64,000 nucleotides of DNA from Bryobacterales bacterium (GTDB lineage Bacteria > Acidobacteriota > Terriglobia > Bryobacterales > Bryobacteraceae). The notes beneath the pieces are model-generated. The model was not told the DNA's origin. It saw nothing but the letters and a program-made list of their open reading frames with translations, and ran no database searches. The DNA is taken from positions 1-64,000 of the forward strand of contig PMSX01000228.1 of assembly GCA_003167495.1 (NCBI GenBank), given 5' to 3'. Of this stretch, positions 48,803-59,120 are shown piece after piece. Position 1 is the first letter of the stretch; each line of letters opens with the position of its first letter. The translations under genes and the position numbers were made by a program.

Positions 48803-49624
48803 TTAGGCGGCGTTTTGCTCCTTTCGGTAAGCGATGAGGAACGTTTCGAAGTCAGGACGGGTGCAGGTGAGGCGGTTCTGGGTTTGGCTGCGACGGAGAT
48901 AGGTTTGGATTTCGTCGGTTGAAAAATCGAAGCCACAGTCGGCGGGATTGAAGGGGGTGTCGCGCTCGTCGGCCAGCTCGAAGTGCCTCGTGCACAACGC
49001 AATTTCCCGCTTGCGCTTATCGGTTCGAGCACTCTGCAGGGTTTCGAGCTGGGCGGTATCTTTTTCGAGATGATTGCGGAGACGGCGTTCCTGCAGGGCG
49101 AGATTACTGAGATCGCGGCGGTAATGGAGCATGGTTTGGGCGCGGGTGAGAGCGGCGCGGGTGGTGGGATTGTCTTCGTCATTGAACTCATTGGCGAATT
49201 GGCGGTGACCGATGGAATAGACGCCGGCTTCGAGAGGGGCGATGCGGAGGAGACGCCAACTTGTGTCGGCAACGGCTTGGACGAGGGTGTGTTCGTCGTC
49301 AGTGAGAGGGGAGTATTTGGCGAAGTGACGGAGGATATGGGCCTGGTAGGCGATGGCATCATCGGTTGGGAGGACGACGGTTTGGCCGGTGAGACCGGTT
49401 TTAATGGCGTTCAAAGAGGATTTGGCCTTACCGGTTTCTGTACGAGGCCCTGTGGAATGTTGGGAGTTGGCACGGTTGGCGGCGTGGCGGGCGTCAGAGA
49501 TGGGAGGATGTTGCGTGGGCTCGGGTTCGGTCTCGGCGGAGGTACCGGAGGCGGTGGCGGAGAGGGTGCGCTTCTGGTTATCTGGTTGGCGCATGGCAGC
49601 GCGGCGGGCGGCTCGGTTCGACAT
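48803..49624 (-). CDS. Hypothetical protein of the 'NSQHSTGPRTETGKAKSSLNAIKTGLTG' family
   Basis: 273-aa ORF; motif recalled from a widespread, often multi-copy acidobacterial family; not searched. Confidence 0.65.
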   Translation of the reverse strand: MSNRAARRAAMRQPDNQKRTLSATASGTSAETEPEPTQHPPISDARHAANRANSQHSTGPRTETGKAKSSLNAIKTGLTGQTVVLPTDDAIAYQAHILRHFAKYSPLTDDEHTLVQAVADTSWRLLRIAPLEAGVYSIGHRQFANEFNDEDNPTTRAALTRAQTMLHYRRDLSNLALQERRLRNHLEKDTAQLETLQSARTDKRKREIALCTRHFELADERDTPFNPADCGFDFSTDEIQTYLRRSQTQNRLTCTRPDFETFLIAYRKEQNAA

Positions 49625-49657
49625 GTTCGTAGTGAATTCCTTTTCGAGAGAGATGAG

Positions 49658-49675
49658 GCAACACGGGAGTGTTGC
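49658..49675. repeat. 7-bp perfect hairpin in the 5' leader of the 48803-49624 gene
   Basis: GCAACAC-GGGA-GTGTTGC. Confidence 0.6.
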
Positions 49676-49891
49676 GGGTCAGTTCAGAAATAGCATCTGA
49701 TGGAGATGGGGCAGTGCGTATGAGAGGGAGGGAGTTGGGTAAGCGGTTGATGGGAAGGGAGATAGGGGTTGAAAATAAACTTTGGAGGTTTGTGAACCGG
49801 GAAAAACCCTTCCGAAGAGTGCCGTCTAATGTGGTGGCAATTAGGCCATGACAAGTCTCGTGATAGGGAACGGAAAGGCGAATATACTGCA

Positions 49892-52800
49892 ATGGATTAC
49901 CGCTCGATTCCCTGGATTGAATCGAGAGGAGAGATCGGAGTGTCGGGAATGAATATAATACGACCTATGGCTGCCAACGGAGATGGTGCCCCCCGACGGG
50001 ATCAAACGTCAGACCTTCAACTCCTTGTCCATTCGACCCCCAGCCTGATTCACACGGGTAGGCCGGACGGCCACCTCGATTTCTTTAATCAAACATGGGT
50101 CAGGTATGTAGGTCAGTCGGTGCAGGATTTGGAGGGCTGGAAGTGGACAGCGTTCATCCATCCCGAGGATGTCGAAGGAATCGTGGAAAAGTGGCGCGCG
50201 TCTCTGGCCAGCGGCGAGCCGTTCCTGCATGAAGCCCGCGTCCTGCGTGCAGACGGTGAATATCGCTGGCTGCTGCACCACAAAGTAGCAGTGCGCGACC
50301 GGCACGGCGAAATAGTTAAGTGGTATGGGTCAAGTATCGACATTGAGGATCGCAAGCAAGCGGAAGAACAGCTCCGCCGAAGCACCCAGGAGCTGCAAAG
50401 AAGCGAATTTTATCTCGCCGAAGGGCAGCGCCTTGCCCACATGGGTAGCTGGGCCTTCAATCCTGCCGGATTCGACTACTGGTCTCCTGAATTATTTCGA
50501 ATGCACGGCCTCGATCCGGCCCGCAATCCGCCTAATGTTCAGGAATACCTGGATTATCTCCACCCGCAGGATCGCGAATCCATGGCGACCATCATCAAGG
50601 GGCTTTCGACGAAGGCTTCAGCCTTCGATGTCACCAAGCGAATCGTCCGACCTGATGGCGAGGTCCGGTACATTCGCTGCGTCGGGGTTCCCGTCATCGA
50701 AAATCAAAGCCTCAAAAGGTTCATTGGCAGCGCTATCGACGTCACGGAGCAAGAGTTGGCGAACCAGGAACTTCGACGGCGGGAGGCCTATCTCGCAGAA
50801 GCCCAAAGGCTCAGCCACACAGGCAGTTTCGGGTGGAGGCCTGATGACGGCGAGCTTGTCTGGTCAGACGAAACCTATCGCATCTTCGAATACGACAGCA
50901 CAGTAAAGCCAATCCTGGATTCAGTGATTCAGCGCGTACATCCCCAGGATGTGGCGCCTTTCCAACAGGTCACCGATCGCGCATCCCAGACTGGCACAGA
51001 CTTCGAACATGAGTATCGCCTGCTGCTGCCCGGCGGGCGAGTCAAGTATGTCCATACGATTGCTCGCGCGGTACAGAGTGCATCCGGCGACCGCGAGTTT
51101 ATCGGGGCTGTCACCGACATCACCGAACGTAAGACTACCGAGGATAAAATCCGGCGCTTGGTCGAAGCTGGCATTCTGGGGATCTTCATCGCGAATGTCC
51201 AGGGTGAGATCGTCGAGGCCAACCAGGCGTTTCTACGAATGCTGCAGTACGGCCGTGAGGATCTCCACTCGGGTCGATTGCGCTTGACGGATCTGACGCC
51301 AGCGGAATTGCGCGAACGAGACCAACGTGCCTTGACAGAATCGCTGGCAACCGGAGTCTTTCAGTCATACGAGAAGGAGTTTCTCCGCAAAGATGGCAGC
51401 CGCGTGCCAGTGCTGATTGGGGGGGCGCTATTTCAAAGTGCGAACGAGGGCGTAACGTTTGCCCTCGACTTGAGCCAACAAAAGCGCGCCGAGGGAAAGA
51501 TCCGGGAGCAGGAAATGGAGTTCCGGCAGATTCTGGATTTGACGCCTCAGCTTGTTGCCGTATACGGGCTTAATCGTGAACGCCTTTACGCCAACCGCGT
51601 CATGCTTGATTACTTCGGTCTTAGTCTCGAAGAGTGGCAGCGGAGAGTTAAATTTGGTCAGGGCCTTCATCCCGATGACTGGGAACGGACGATCGGCCAT
51701 TTTGATAGTGCTGTCTCTAGTGGGGCTGGTTTCGAGGTGGAGTTGCGCCTACGAAAAGGTGATGGAACTTATCGCTGGTTTCTGACCCGTTGCAACCCTG
51801 TGTGCGACGACAAGGGACAGATCATGCGCTGGTACGTTGCGTGTACCGATATTGAAGACCGCAAGCGGGCCGAACAGAAACTTCAGCAAGAAAACATTGC
51901 CCTCCGCGAGGAGATCGACAAGACTTCGATGTTCGAGGAAATTGTCGGCACATCGAGGCCTCTAAAGGCCGTTCTTTCGCAAATTGCCAAAGTTGCGCCG
52001 ACCGACTCGACCGTTCTGATTACCGGAGAAACCGGCACCGGCAAAGAGCTCGTTGCCCGCGCCGTTCACAAACGATCCCACAGGTCTGGCCGTCCCTTCG
52101 TTAGTGTGAATTGTGCGGCGCTTCCGCCCGCGCTGGTTTCCTCGGAATTGTTTGGCCATGAGAAGGGAGCTTTCACGGGAGCGACGCAGCGTCGACTCGG
52201 CCGCTTCGAAATGGCTGACGGCGGAACGATTTTCCTGGACGAAGTGGGCGAACTGCTATCCGAAACTCAGGCGGCGTTACTGAGAGTACTGCAGGAAAGG
52301 GAATTCGAGAGGGTAGGGGGAGGACAACCCATTCAAATCAACGTTCGCGTAATCGCTGCCACCAATCGCGACTTAAACGCCGCGGTAGCGCGTGGGACTT
52401 TTCGTCAGGATCTCCTGTATCGCCTGAATGTGTTTCCGCTCGAAGTGCCGCCTTTGCGAGAACGGAAAGACGACCTCTTAATGCTGGTCGAGTATTTCGT
52501 GCAGCGCTACGCCAATCGAGCGGGAAGAAATATCCGATCAATCGACCACAAGACCCTGGAGCTATTGCAGTCCTACGACTGGCCTGGCAACATCCGGGAG
52601 TTGCAAAACGTAATTGAAAGGTCCATTATTTTGAGCTCCGCCGATATTTTTTCAGTTGATGAGTTGTGGCTTTCCAAACGGACTCATTCGCAAACACCTC
52701 GGGTTGAACCGTTGCCGGTTTTGAATGTCGAGCCGCGAAGCGAACGGGAGATTATCGAGGCGGCGCTGGCCGAGAGTAGAGGCCGCGTATCCGGAGCTTC

Positions 52801-52894
52801 AGGAGCGGCAGCCAAGCTTCGAGTTCCAGCTTCTACTCTTGAGACCCGCATTAAGGCGCTGAAGATCGATAAACGCCAGTTCAAATTCCGGTAG
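49892..52894 (+). CDS. Multi-PAS sigma54-interacting transcriptional activator with Fis-type HTH (EBP2)
   Basis: Several PAS/PAC blocks ('[38 protein letters not shown]'), '[20 protein letters not shown]', [16 protein letters not shown]-terminal HTH. Confidence 0.94.
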   Translation: MDYRSIPWIESRGEIGVSGMNIIRPMAANGDGAPRRDQTSDLQLLVHSTPSLIHTGRPDGHLDFFNQTWVRYVGQSVQDLEGWKWTAFIHPEDVEGIVEKWRASLASGEPFLHEARVLRADGEYRWLLHHKVAVRDRHGEIVKWYGSSIDIEDRKQAEEQLRRSTQELQRSEFYLAEGQRLAHMGSWAFNPAGFDYWSPELFRMHGLDPARNPPNVQEYLDYLHPQDRESMATIIKGLSTKASAFDVTKRIVRPDGEVRYIRCVGVPVIENQSLKRFIGSAIDVTEQELANQELRRREAYLAEAQRLSHTGSFGWRPDDGELVWSDETYRIFEYDSTVKPILDSVIQRVHPQDVAPFQQVTDRASQTGTDFEHEYRLLLPGGRVKYVHTIARAVQSASGDREFIGAVTDITERKTTEDKIRRLVEAGILGIFIANVQGEIVEANQAFLRMLQYGREDLHSGRLRLTDLTPAELRERDQRALTESLATGVFQSYEKEFLRKDGSRVPVLIGGALFQSANEGVTFALDLSQQKRAEGKIREQEMEFRQILDLTPQLVAVYGLNRERLYANRVMLDYFGLSLEEWQRRVKFGQGLHPDDWERTIGHFDSAVSSGAGFEVELRLRKGDGTYRWFLTRCNPVCDDKGQIMRWYVACTDIEDRKRAEQKLQQENIALREEIDKTSMFEEIVGTSRPLKAVLSQIAKVAPTDSTVLITGETGTGKELVARAVHKRSHRSGRPFVSVNCAALPPALVSSELFGHEKGAFTGATQRRLGRFEMADGGTIFLDEVGELLSETQAALLRVLQEREFERVGGGQPIQINVRVIAATNRDLNAAVARGTFRQDLLYRLNVFPLEVPPLRERKDDLLMLVEYFVQRYANRAGRNIRSIDHKTLELLQSYDWPGNIRELQNVIERSIILSSADIFSVDELWLSKRTHSQTPRVEPLPVLNVEPRSEREIIEAALAESRGRVSGASGAAAKLRVPASTLETRIKALKIDKRQFKFR

Positions 52895-53052
52895 GAGTTC
52901 TCTGAAGATCCGGGCACCGATTCGCGGAATTCACGAAATTTGCGAATATCGCGGAACTCGTGTTGATCGCCGAGGGTCTGGCTCTGGCGTGCCCAATATT
53001 TTCAATGAGTTACAAACGGCTGAGCGCGTGCTAGATTCATGCTGCATGTCTG

Positions 53053-53415
53053 ATGATCGTCGGCCCGCGCCAGAAAGATCCAAGTGAAAAGAACAGCAAA
53101 GGCTTCATCGGCGGTCTGAACATGACTTGGCGGATTGATCGAATAGTCGGCGACGACGATATTGTGGCGCTGTGTATAAGCGGCCGAATTACAAAACAGG
53201 ATGTGGGCACACTGCGCAATGTAATCGAGGAGGACGCTAGCGCGGTTGCTATCGATCTCAAGAACGTCATTCTTGTGGACGGAGAGGTCGTGAAATTTCT
53301 GGCCCAAACAGAGCGCAGCGGGACCTTACTCCAGAACTGCCCTCGTTATATCCGTGACTGGGTCACGAGAGAGCGAGAGGAAACGATCGGAACAACGGGA
53401 GACGAGGATGCCTGA
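53053..53415 (+). CDS. Small STAS-like protein
   Basis: 'DIVALCISGRITKQDVGTLRNVIEEDASAVAIDLKNVILVDGEVVKFLAQTER' resembles a STAS fold. Confidence 0.6.
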   Translation: MIVGPRQKDPSEKNSKGFIGGLNMTWRIDRIVGDDDIVALCISGRITKQDVGTLRNVIEEDASAVAIDLKNVILVDGEVVKFLAQTERSGTLLQNCPRYIRDWVTREREETIGTTGDEDA

Positions 53416-56400
53416 TGCCCCTAACTCGGTCGCGTTACAGGTTGTTTGCACGGTCGCGAGTAGACGAATGCGGTTTCGGGGAACTGGTCTGTTGAATCCG
53501 ATCAATGTTTGGATTGGTCTTTTGGCCGTCACTTTCGGCGTACCTCGTAGCTTTAGCGCCAAGCCGACTCCCGATCCCCGCCCGGATGTCGTTCGGATAC
53601 CGATAATCGAAGGACGGGACATCCGCTTCCGAAAGCTCTCCAACCCCCAGAATCTATCGCACATTAGAGTTGTGTCGATCGTTCAGGACACTCAAGGCTT
53701 TATGTGGTTTGGTACCTGGAATGGGCTCACTCGGTACGACGGGTACAAGTTCAAGGTATTCAAACACGAGGCCGATGATCGCAAGAGTCTCAGCGGTGTG
53801 TACGTGTACTCATTGTTCAAGGATCATTTGGGAAACCTGTGGGTCGGAACTGACGGATTCCTTGATCGCTTTCAACCAGAGACTGAGAGCTTCATACATT
53901 ACAAACTCGATAGACCTGCTGCGAATGGGCTATCGAGCATCGTTAACCATATCAGCGAGGACTCTGACGGGACGCTTTGGCTCTCAACCCGCAACGGTTT
54001 GTTCCGCCTGGACCCAGGCAGCGGCCAGTTGAAGAATTATACTCACGACCCTGCCGACCCTTTTACGCTCGCCGATAACTACGTTCTAACTAGTGGCGAG
54101 GACAGAGCAGGAAACTTCTGGGTAGGCACGAGCAGAACTCTTGATGAATTCGATAGGAATATTTGTCAGGTGAAGCGCCATATCCAGGTGGGCGAATCAG
54201 GTGTCGGACTTTGGTTTCACGAGGACCGATTCGGCGTGTTTTGGGTCATCTATGGTTCTCTCGGTTACATCGGCACACTTGACCGCAAGACAAACCGGCT
54301 GACGCGCTTCGAATACGAATGGAAAGTTGGACCAGCACAGGCAAATCAGGCCTATTCCATGCTCGAAGATGGCAACGGAACTATGTGGTTCGGGACCGCT
54401 GCCGCAGGGTTGATGAAGTTCGATCGCGAGAATCACTGCTTTATCAGTTACCATCACGACCCGACCGACCCAGAGACCATTGGCGACAATCACGTCATTG
54501 CACTCTTCGAGGACCGTGAGGGAAACATCTGGGTTGGCCTTCATCAGGAGGAGCCGAATCACTTTCCAATTAGACCTCTTCCGTTCGAAAACCTCTCACG
54601 TTTGACGCACACGAGCCAGTATGAGATTTCCGGTCTGGTCGGCGCCATATACGAAGACGGACGGGATGAAGTGTGGCTGGGCGTCAATCGCGGGTTATAC
54701 CGCCTCAATCGCAAGACGGCGCAAGTCTGGAAGTTCAAGGGCGTCGATAATTCGGACGTCTATTCGATCATTGCGGAGGGACCAGATGTACTCTGGTTCG
54801 GCAACGCATACCCGGGTCTGCTCAGATACAACGTGAAAACGGGAGAAGAGAGGGGCTATCGTCACGATCGAGCGGATCCCTCAAGTTTATGCAGTGGCGT
54901 GATCTATCATCTCCTCATCGACCGTGAAGGAACACTGTGGGCTGCTACTTGGGATGGCCTGTGCCGATTGGACTCATCAACTAACCTTTTCACGAGATAT
55001 ACGCCCGCTCCCGACAGCCGCGGTCTTAACTACTACGCTATAACGCAAGGCCGTGACCGCAGTCTGTGGTTGGGCGGCAACCTTGGCCTTCATCGTTTTG
55101 ACCAGCGGACCAAGACGTTTAGTGTCTACAGTCATGACCCCGGCGATTCAACAAGCATTAGTGACGATCACGTCAACGCAGTGCTTTCCGATCACGTTGG
55201 TACTCTTTGGGCTGGAACTCAGAACGGCCTTGATAAGTTCGAGCCGCTAACTCGCACGTTCAAAAGTTACGACCAGCGGAATGGCATGTCTGGCACTGTC
55301 GTGAGCTGCCTCCTCGAAGACAGCCGCGGCACGCTCTGGATGAGTACAAACGCGGGAATTTCCAGCTTCAATACGAAGACAGAACAGTTCTCCAACTACA
55401 CGACTGCCGATGGCCTTCCCGGTCCAGATCTCAGTGGCAATCGAGCTTGTTACCAGAATCGGCGTGGCGAGATGTTCTTTGCCGGGTTCAGCGGCACGAC
55501 CACGTTTTTTCCCGACAAAGTGGTCGAGAGCACGTATATACCTCAACCCGTCCTGACGGACTTTCGCCTTTTCGGTTCTTCGGTCGTTCCTGGTCGCCGT
55601 TCACGCTTGAAGACGCCTATCAACTGGGCGAGCGCCATACAGCTTTCGCATTCGGAGAACATCTTGTCCATCGAATTTTCCGCGCTCAGCTATCTCAATC
55701 CTGAAACCAATCGCTACAGATACAAGCTCGACGGTATTGATGAACGTTGGCGCGAGGTGGGAAGTGACGAGCGGCTCGCGACGTATACAACGCTGCCGGC
55801 CGGCAACCATACTTTTCGGGTTGAGGCAGCTACCAGTAGAGGTCCGTGGTCGGCTGACGTGGTCCTCCAGATTAGGATTTTGCCTCCGTTCTGGCAGACA
55901 TACTGGTTTCTCGCATGCGTTATCGCTGCTCTTTTTGGGATTTTGAGGCTGTCCTATCGACTACGATTAAACTACTTAACAGCACAGTTCAACATACGAA
56001 CAGAAGAGCGCGTTGCCGAGCGAACCCGTATTGCTCGCGAGCTGCATGACACGCTTCTTCAGAGTTTTCAGGGTCTGATGCTCCGTTTTCAGGCAGTGCA
56101 CGAATTAATGCAAGATGGAAAGGCAAAGAAACAACTCCAAGAAACACTCAAACGAGCGGATCAGGCGATTACTGAGGGTCGCAGTGCCGTGTACGAGCTG
56201 CGCTCACCCACCAAGCCTACGAATGACTACGCTCAGGCTGTTCGAGCATTGGGTGCCGAACTGGGCGCGGAAGACGCCGCGGCGTTCCGTTTGGCAGTGG
56301 AAGGCCGTCCGCGCGAGTTCCATCCGATCGTTCGAGACGAACTTTACCGCATCACTCGCGAGGCTCTGCGAAATGCCTTCAATCACGCGCACGCTCAGCG

Positions 56401-56686
56401 AATCGAGGTGGAAATTATCTATGCAGAACGGATCTTCCGGTTAAGGATCCGGGACGATGGAGAAGGCATTCCGCCCGAAGTCCTGAAGCAAGGCCGCCCA
56501 GGACACTACGGCCTTAATGGAATGCGCGAGCGAGCCGGACAAATGGGTGCGAAGTTCGGCGTATGGAGCGGAGCAACTGGAGTTGGGACCGAGATCGAGT
56601 TGACTATTTCTAGTTCCATTGCATACGGCAAATCGGCAAATCGCCTCCGTTCCCGGCCGTTTCGAGAGAACGTTGGCGATACGTGA
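53408..56686 (+). CDS. Two-component regulator propeller sensor histidine kinase, copy 2
   Basis: Propeller blades (FGTWNGLTRYDGYKF, LWVGTDGFLDRF and others), Y_Y_Y-like domain, TM, 'ERTRIARELHDTLLQSFQGLMLRFQ'; ATG 53408 or 53468 possible starts. Confidence 0.93.
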   Translation: MPDAPNSVALQVVCTVASRRMRFRGTGLLNPINVWIGLLAVTFGVPRSFSAKPTPDPRPDVVRIPIIEGRDIRFRKLSNPQNLSHIRVVSIVQDTQGFMWFGTWNGLTRYDGYKFKVFKHEADDRKSLSGVYVYSLFKDHLGNLWVGTDGFLDRFQPETESFIHYKLDRPAANGLSSIVNHISEDSDGTLWLSTRNGLFRLDPGSGQLKNYTHDPADPFTLADNYVLTSGEDRAGNFWVGTSRTLDEFDRNICQVKRHIQVGESGVGLWFHEDRFGVFWVIYGSLGYIGTLDRKTNRLTRFEYEWKVGPAQANQAYSMLEDGNGTMWFGTAAAGLMKFDRENHCFISYHHDPTDPETIGDNHVIALFEDREGNIWVGLHQEEPNHFPIRPLPFENLSRLTHTSQYEISGLVGAIYEDGRDEVWLGVNRGLYRLNRKTAQVWKFKGVDNSDVYSIIAEGPDVLWFGNAYPGLLRYNVKTGEERGYRHDRADPSSLCSGVIYHLLIDREGTLWAATWDGLCRLDSSTNLFTRYTPAPDSRGLNYYAITQGRDRSLWLGGNLGLHRFDQRTKTFSVYSHDPGDSTSISDDHVNAVLSDHVGTLWAGTQNGLDKFEPLTRTFKSYDQRNGMSGTVVSCLLEDSRGTLWMSTNAGISSFNTKTEQFSNYTTADGLPGPDLSGNRACYQNRRGEMFFAGFSGTTTFFPDKVVESTYIPQPVLTDFRLFGSSVVPGRRSRLKTPINWASAIQLSHSENILSIEFSALSYLNPETNRYRYKLDGIDERWREVGSDERLATYTTLPAGNHTFRVEAATSRGPWSADVVLQIRILPPFWQTYWFLACVIAALFGILRLSYRLRLNYLTAQFNIRTEERVAERTRIARELHDTLLQSFQGLMLRFQAVHELMQDGKAKKQLQETLKRADQAITEGRSAVYELRSPTKPTNDYAQAVRALGAELGAEDAAAFRLAVEGRPREFHPIVRDELYRITREALRNAFNHAHAQRIEVEIIYAERIFRLRIRDDGEGIPPEVLKQGRPGHYGLNGMRERAGQMGAKFGVWSGATGVGTEIELTISSSIAYGKSANRLRSRPFRENVGDT

Positions 56687-57297
56687 TTCGAGTTCTAACT
56701 GTAGACGACCATCCGCTTCTTCGCGAAGGCATTGCTGCGCTGATCGACACTCAATCCGACATGCAGTTGATTGGGGAAGCTTCGAACGGACGCGAGGCGC
56801 TCGAACAGTTTCGAAACCATCGCCCAGATATCACGCTCATGGATTTACAGATGCCGGAAGTGAGCGGCATCGACGCAATCAGTGCAATTCGCGGTGAGTT
56901 TCCCGACGCACGAATTGTCGTGCTAACGACACATGCAGGCGATTTCCAGGTTTCTCGCGCACTCAAAGCCGGCGTTCGGGCTTACTTGATCAAGGGCTTA
57001 CTGAGAGAGGAGTTGTTGAAGACAATTCGCGCTGTCTATGCCGGCCAAAAGCGCCTGTCGGCTGAGATTGCTGTCGAAATTGCTGAACACGCGGCTGACT
57101 ATGTCTTGACCCCGCGCGAAATAGATGTACTGCGATTGATCGCTAAAGGAAATGCGAATAAGGAGATCGCTGGAGGTTTGCTCCTCGCTGAGGAGACAGT
57201 GAAGGTTCATGTCAAGAATATTCTCGCCAAACTTGGCGCAAAGGACCGCACCCATGCCGTTACCGTTGGACTCAAGCGCGGAATTATCGATCTGTAG
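56683..57297 (+). CDS. NarL/LuxR-family response regulator, copy 2
   Basis: 'VLTVDDHPLLREGIAALIDTQ', 'LTPREIDVLRLIAKGNANKEIAGGLLLAEETVKVHVKNILAKLGAKDRTHA'; GTGA overlap with kinase. Confidence 0.94.
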   Translation: MIRVLTVDDHPLLREGIAALIDTQSDMQLIGEASNGREALEQFRNHRPDITLMDLQMPEVSGIDAISAIRGEFPDARIVVLTTHAGDFQVSRALKAGVRAYLIKGLLREELLKTIRAVYAGQKRLSAEIAVEIAEHAADYVLTPREIDVLRLIAKGNANKEIAGGLLLAEETVKVHVKNILAKLGAKDRTHAVTVGLKRGIIDL

Positions 57298-57799
57298 TTC
57301 TGCGATACCTCCAAAGAGGTATGCGAAAGATTCTTTACTGGGTATTTCAGATCTCGTCTGCATCGCCCATAATTTGAGGCGGGATGTCATTCTGCAACGT
57401 CTATTCTCAACTCTTCCTGACGGGTGGCCCGGATATGGCATTTTGATGCTGCGCATTGGCACAGGGATCGCTCTAATCTGTCTTGGCATCGATAATTTCG
57501 TGACAGGCGTCAAAGAACCGATCGCCATCGCTCGGGAGTTTGTCGCCGTCTTTGGAGGCATTCTTTGGCTTTTGGGCTTCTGGACACCCATAATAGGAAC
57601 ACTAATAGCGATTGATGAGCTATGGATCGCGTTCTCAGTCTCGTCTTCACCGCGTGACGGTCAGTGGATTCATTTCTTCTTAGCGGTACTGGCTGCTGGT
57701 ACGGCGATGGTCGGCCCTGGCGCATGGTCGATCGATGCAGTCCGCTTCGGAAGAAAGCGCTTTGATATCCCAAGCAGGGGCAGGACGCCACACCCTTGA
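57209..57799 (+). CDS. DoxX-like small membrane protein (copy 2)
   Basis: C-terminus 'VGPGAWSIDAVRFGRKRFDIPSRGRTPHP' parallels copy 1; true start is probably after 57297 because the first ~90 nt overlap the regulator. Confidence 0.65.
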   Translation: MSRIFSPNLAQRTAPMPLPLDSSAELSICSSAIPPKRYAKDSLLGISDLVCIAHNLRRDVILQRLFSTLPDGWPGYGILMLRIGTGIALICLGIDNFVTGVKEPIAIAREFVAVFGGILWLLGFWTPIIGTLIAIDELWIAFSVSSSPRDGQWIHFFLAVLAAGTAMVGPGAWSIDAVRFGRKRFDIPSRGRTPHP

Positions 57800-57866
57800 A
57801 AGGAGTTGTTATTCGCAATGGTTTCGGAAACTGTGTTGCAAAAACGGATTTTAATGGAGCCTTACG

Positions 57867-59003
57867 ATGAATTGTTCTTCGACTGCTTTAGACGCCTTCA
57901 CCCCTGGATCCCTTTCTGGCAAGCAGGATCGGATGTCCGACCATTTCGTAGACCGTACCGCGAGTCGAGGTGGCACCGAAACGTCTAAAGGCCCCACTGA
58001 AGAAACGCTCAATCTCCGCGACGAAGACATCCTCTCGACATCCGTGTTCGAGGAGATCGTCGGCTCCTCAGAGGCGATCAGTCGAGTTGCCGGACAAGTG
58101 ATCAGGGTCGCTCCTTCGGGGGCCACAGTCCTCATAACCGGAGAGAGCGGCACGGGAAAGGAACTCATCGCCCGCGCGATTCAGAAGAGGTCGCGACGGT
58201 CGGCATCGCCTTTCACAAAAATGAATTGCGCCGCTACGCCACCCTCGCTGATGGCAACCGAGCTCTTTGGTTACGAGAAAGGTGCCTTCACCGGCGCCAA
58301 CCAGCGACACGCAGGCCGTTTTGAAGCCGCGAACCACGGTACGATTTTCCTCGATGAGATCGGCAACATGCCAGTGGAAACCCAAGTCGCCCTGTTGCGC
58401 GTGCTCCAGGAACGCGAATTCGAGCGGGTTGGAGGTACGCAGAGCATCTCCGTTGACGTTCGAGTGATCGCAGCCACAAACTGCGATCTTTGGGCCGCGG
58501 TTCGTTCCGGGAAATTCCGTCTGGACCTCTTTTATCGCTTGAACGTCTTTCCGATTCACGTCCCCCCTCTTCGCGAGCGGCGGGAGGACATTCTTTTGCT
58601 CGCCAAGTATTTCATCGAACGCTACGCTGCTAAAGAGCGCAAGAGGATTCAAAGGATAGAAAAGCGGACAGCAGAGCTTCTCGAGGCATACGACTGGCCG
58701 GGAAACATCCGTCAACTTCAGAATGTGATTGAGCGAGCCATGATCCTTTGCGATGCGGATACGTTCTTCGTTGAAAAAGCATGGCTGCACTCGGAATCAG
58801 AGCCCAGACTCGGCCTGCAGCCGTCTCTGACAACCCAGGAGCGAGAGCTCATTGAAGCTGCGCTTGCGGAAACCTGCGGCCGCATTTCGGGTCCAGATGG
58901 CGCTGCCAGGAGGCTGGGAGTGCCGAGGACGACGCTGGAATCCAGGATCAAGAGCTTGCGCATTGACAAATACCTGTACCGGGTTGAAGGTCGCGAGCGC
59001 TAA
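57867..59003 (+). CDS. Sigma54-interacting transcriptional activator lacking a sensory domain (EBP3)
   Basis: '[20 protein letters not shown]', GAFTGANQRHAGRFE, Fis-type 'GAARRLGVPRTTLESRIKSLRIDK'; only ~50 aa before the AAA+ domain. Confidence 0.94.
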   Translation: MNCSSTALDAFTPGSLSGKQDRMSDHFVDRTASRGGTETSKGPTEETLNLRDEDILSTSVFEEIVGSSEAISRVAGQVIRVAPSGATVLITGESGTGKELIARAIQKRSRRSASPFTKMNCAATPPSLMATELFGYEKGAFTGANQRHAGRFEAANHGTIFLDEIGNMPVETQVALLRVLQEREFERVGGTQSISVDVRVIAATNCDLWAAVRSGKFRLDLFYRLNVFPIHVPPLRERREDILLLAKYFIERYAAKERKRIQRIEKRTAELLEAYDWPGNIRQLQNVIERAMILCDADTFFVEKAWLHSESEPRLGLQPSLTTQERELIEAALAETCGRISGPDGAARRLGVPRTTLESRIKSLRIDKYLYRVEGRER

Positions 59004-59120
59004 GTCGTGATCTTCGTATAGCGTTGGGGAACCCGCGGATTTGCCGCCGCTGACGTGCTACCTGCGCTCGTGATCCCGCGCGGTGTGGATCTCTTGCTGG
59101 CGGCCCGTCATCATGTCTGC

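Noticed and set aside
48640-49362. 240-aa Pro/Ser-rich minus-strand ORF
   Set aside because: Shifted frame of the better supported 48803-49624 gene; composition is low complexity.
48983-49693. 236-aa Gly/Val-rich plus-strand ORF
   Set aside because: Antisense to the 48803-49624 family gene; low-complexity composition typical of the complementary frame.
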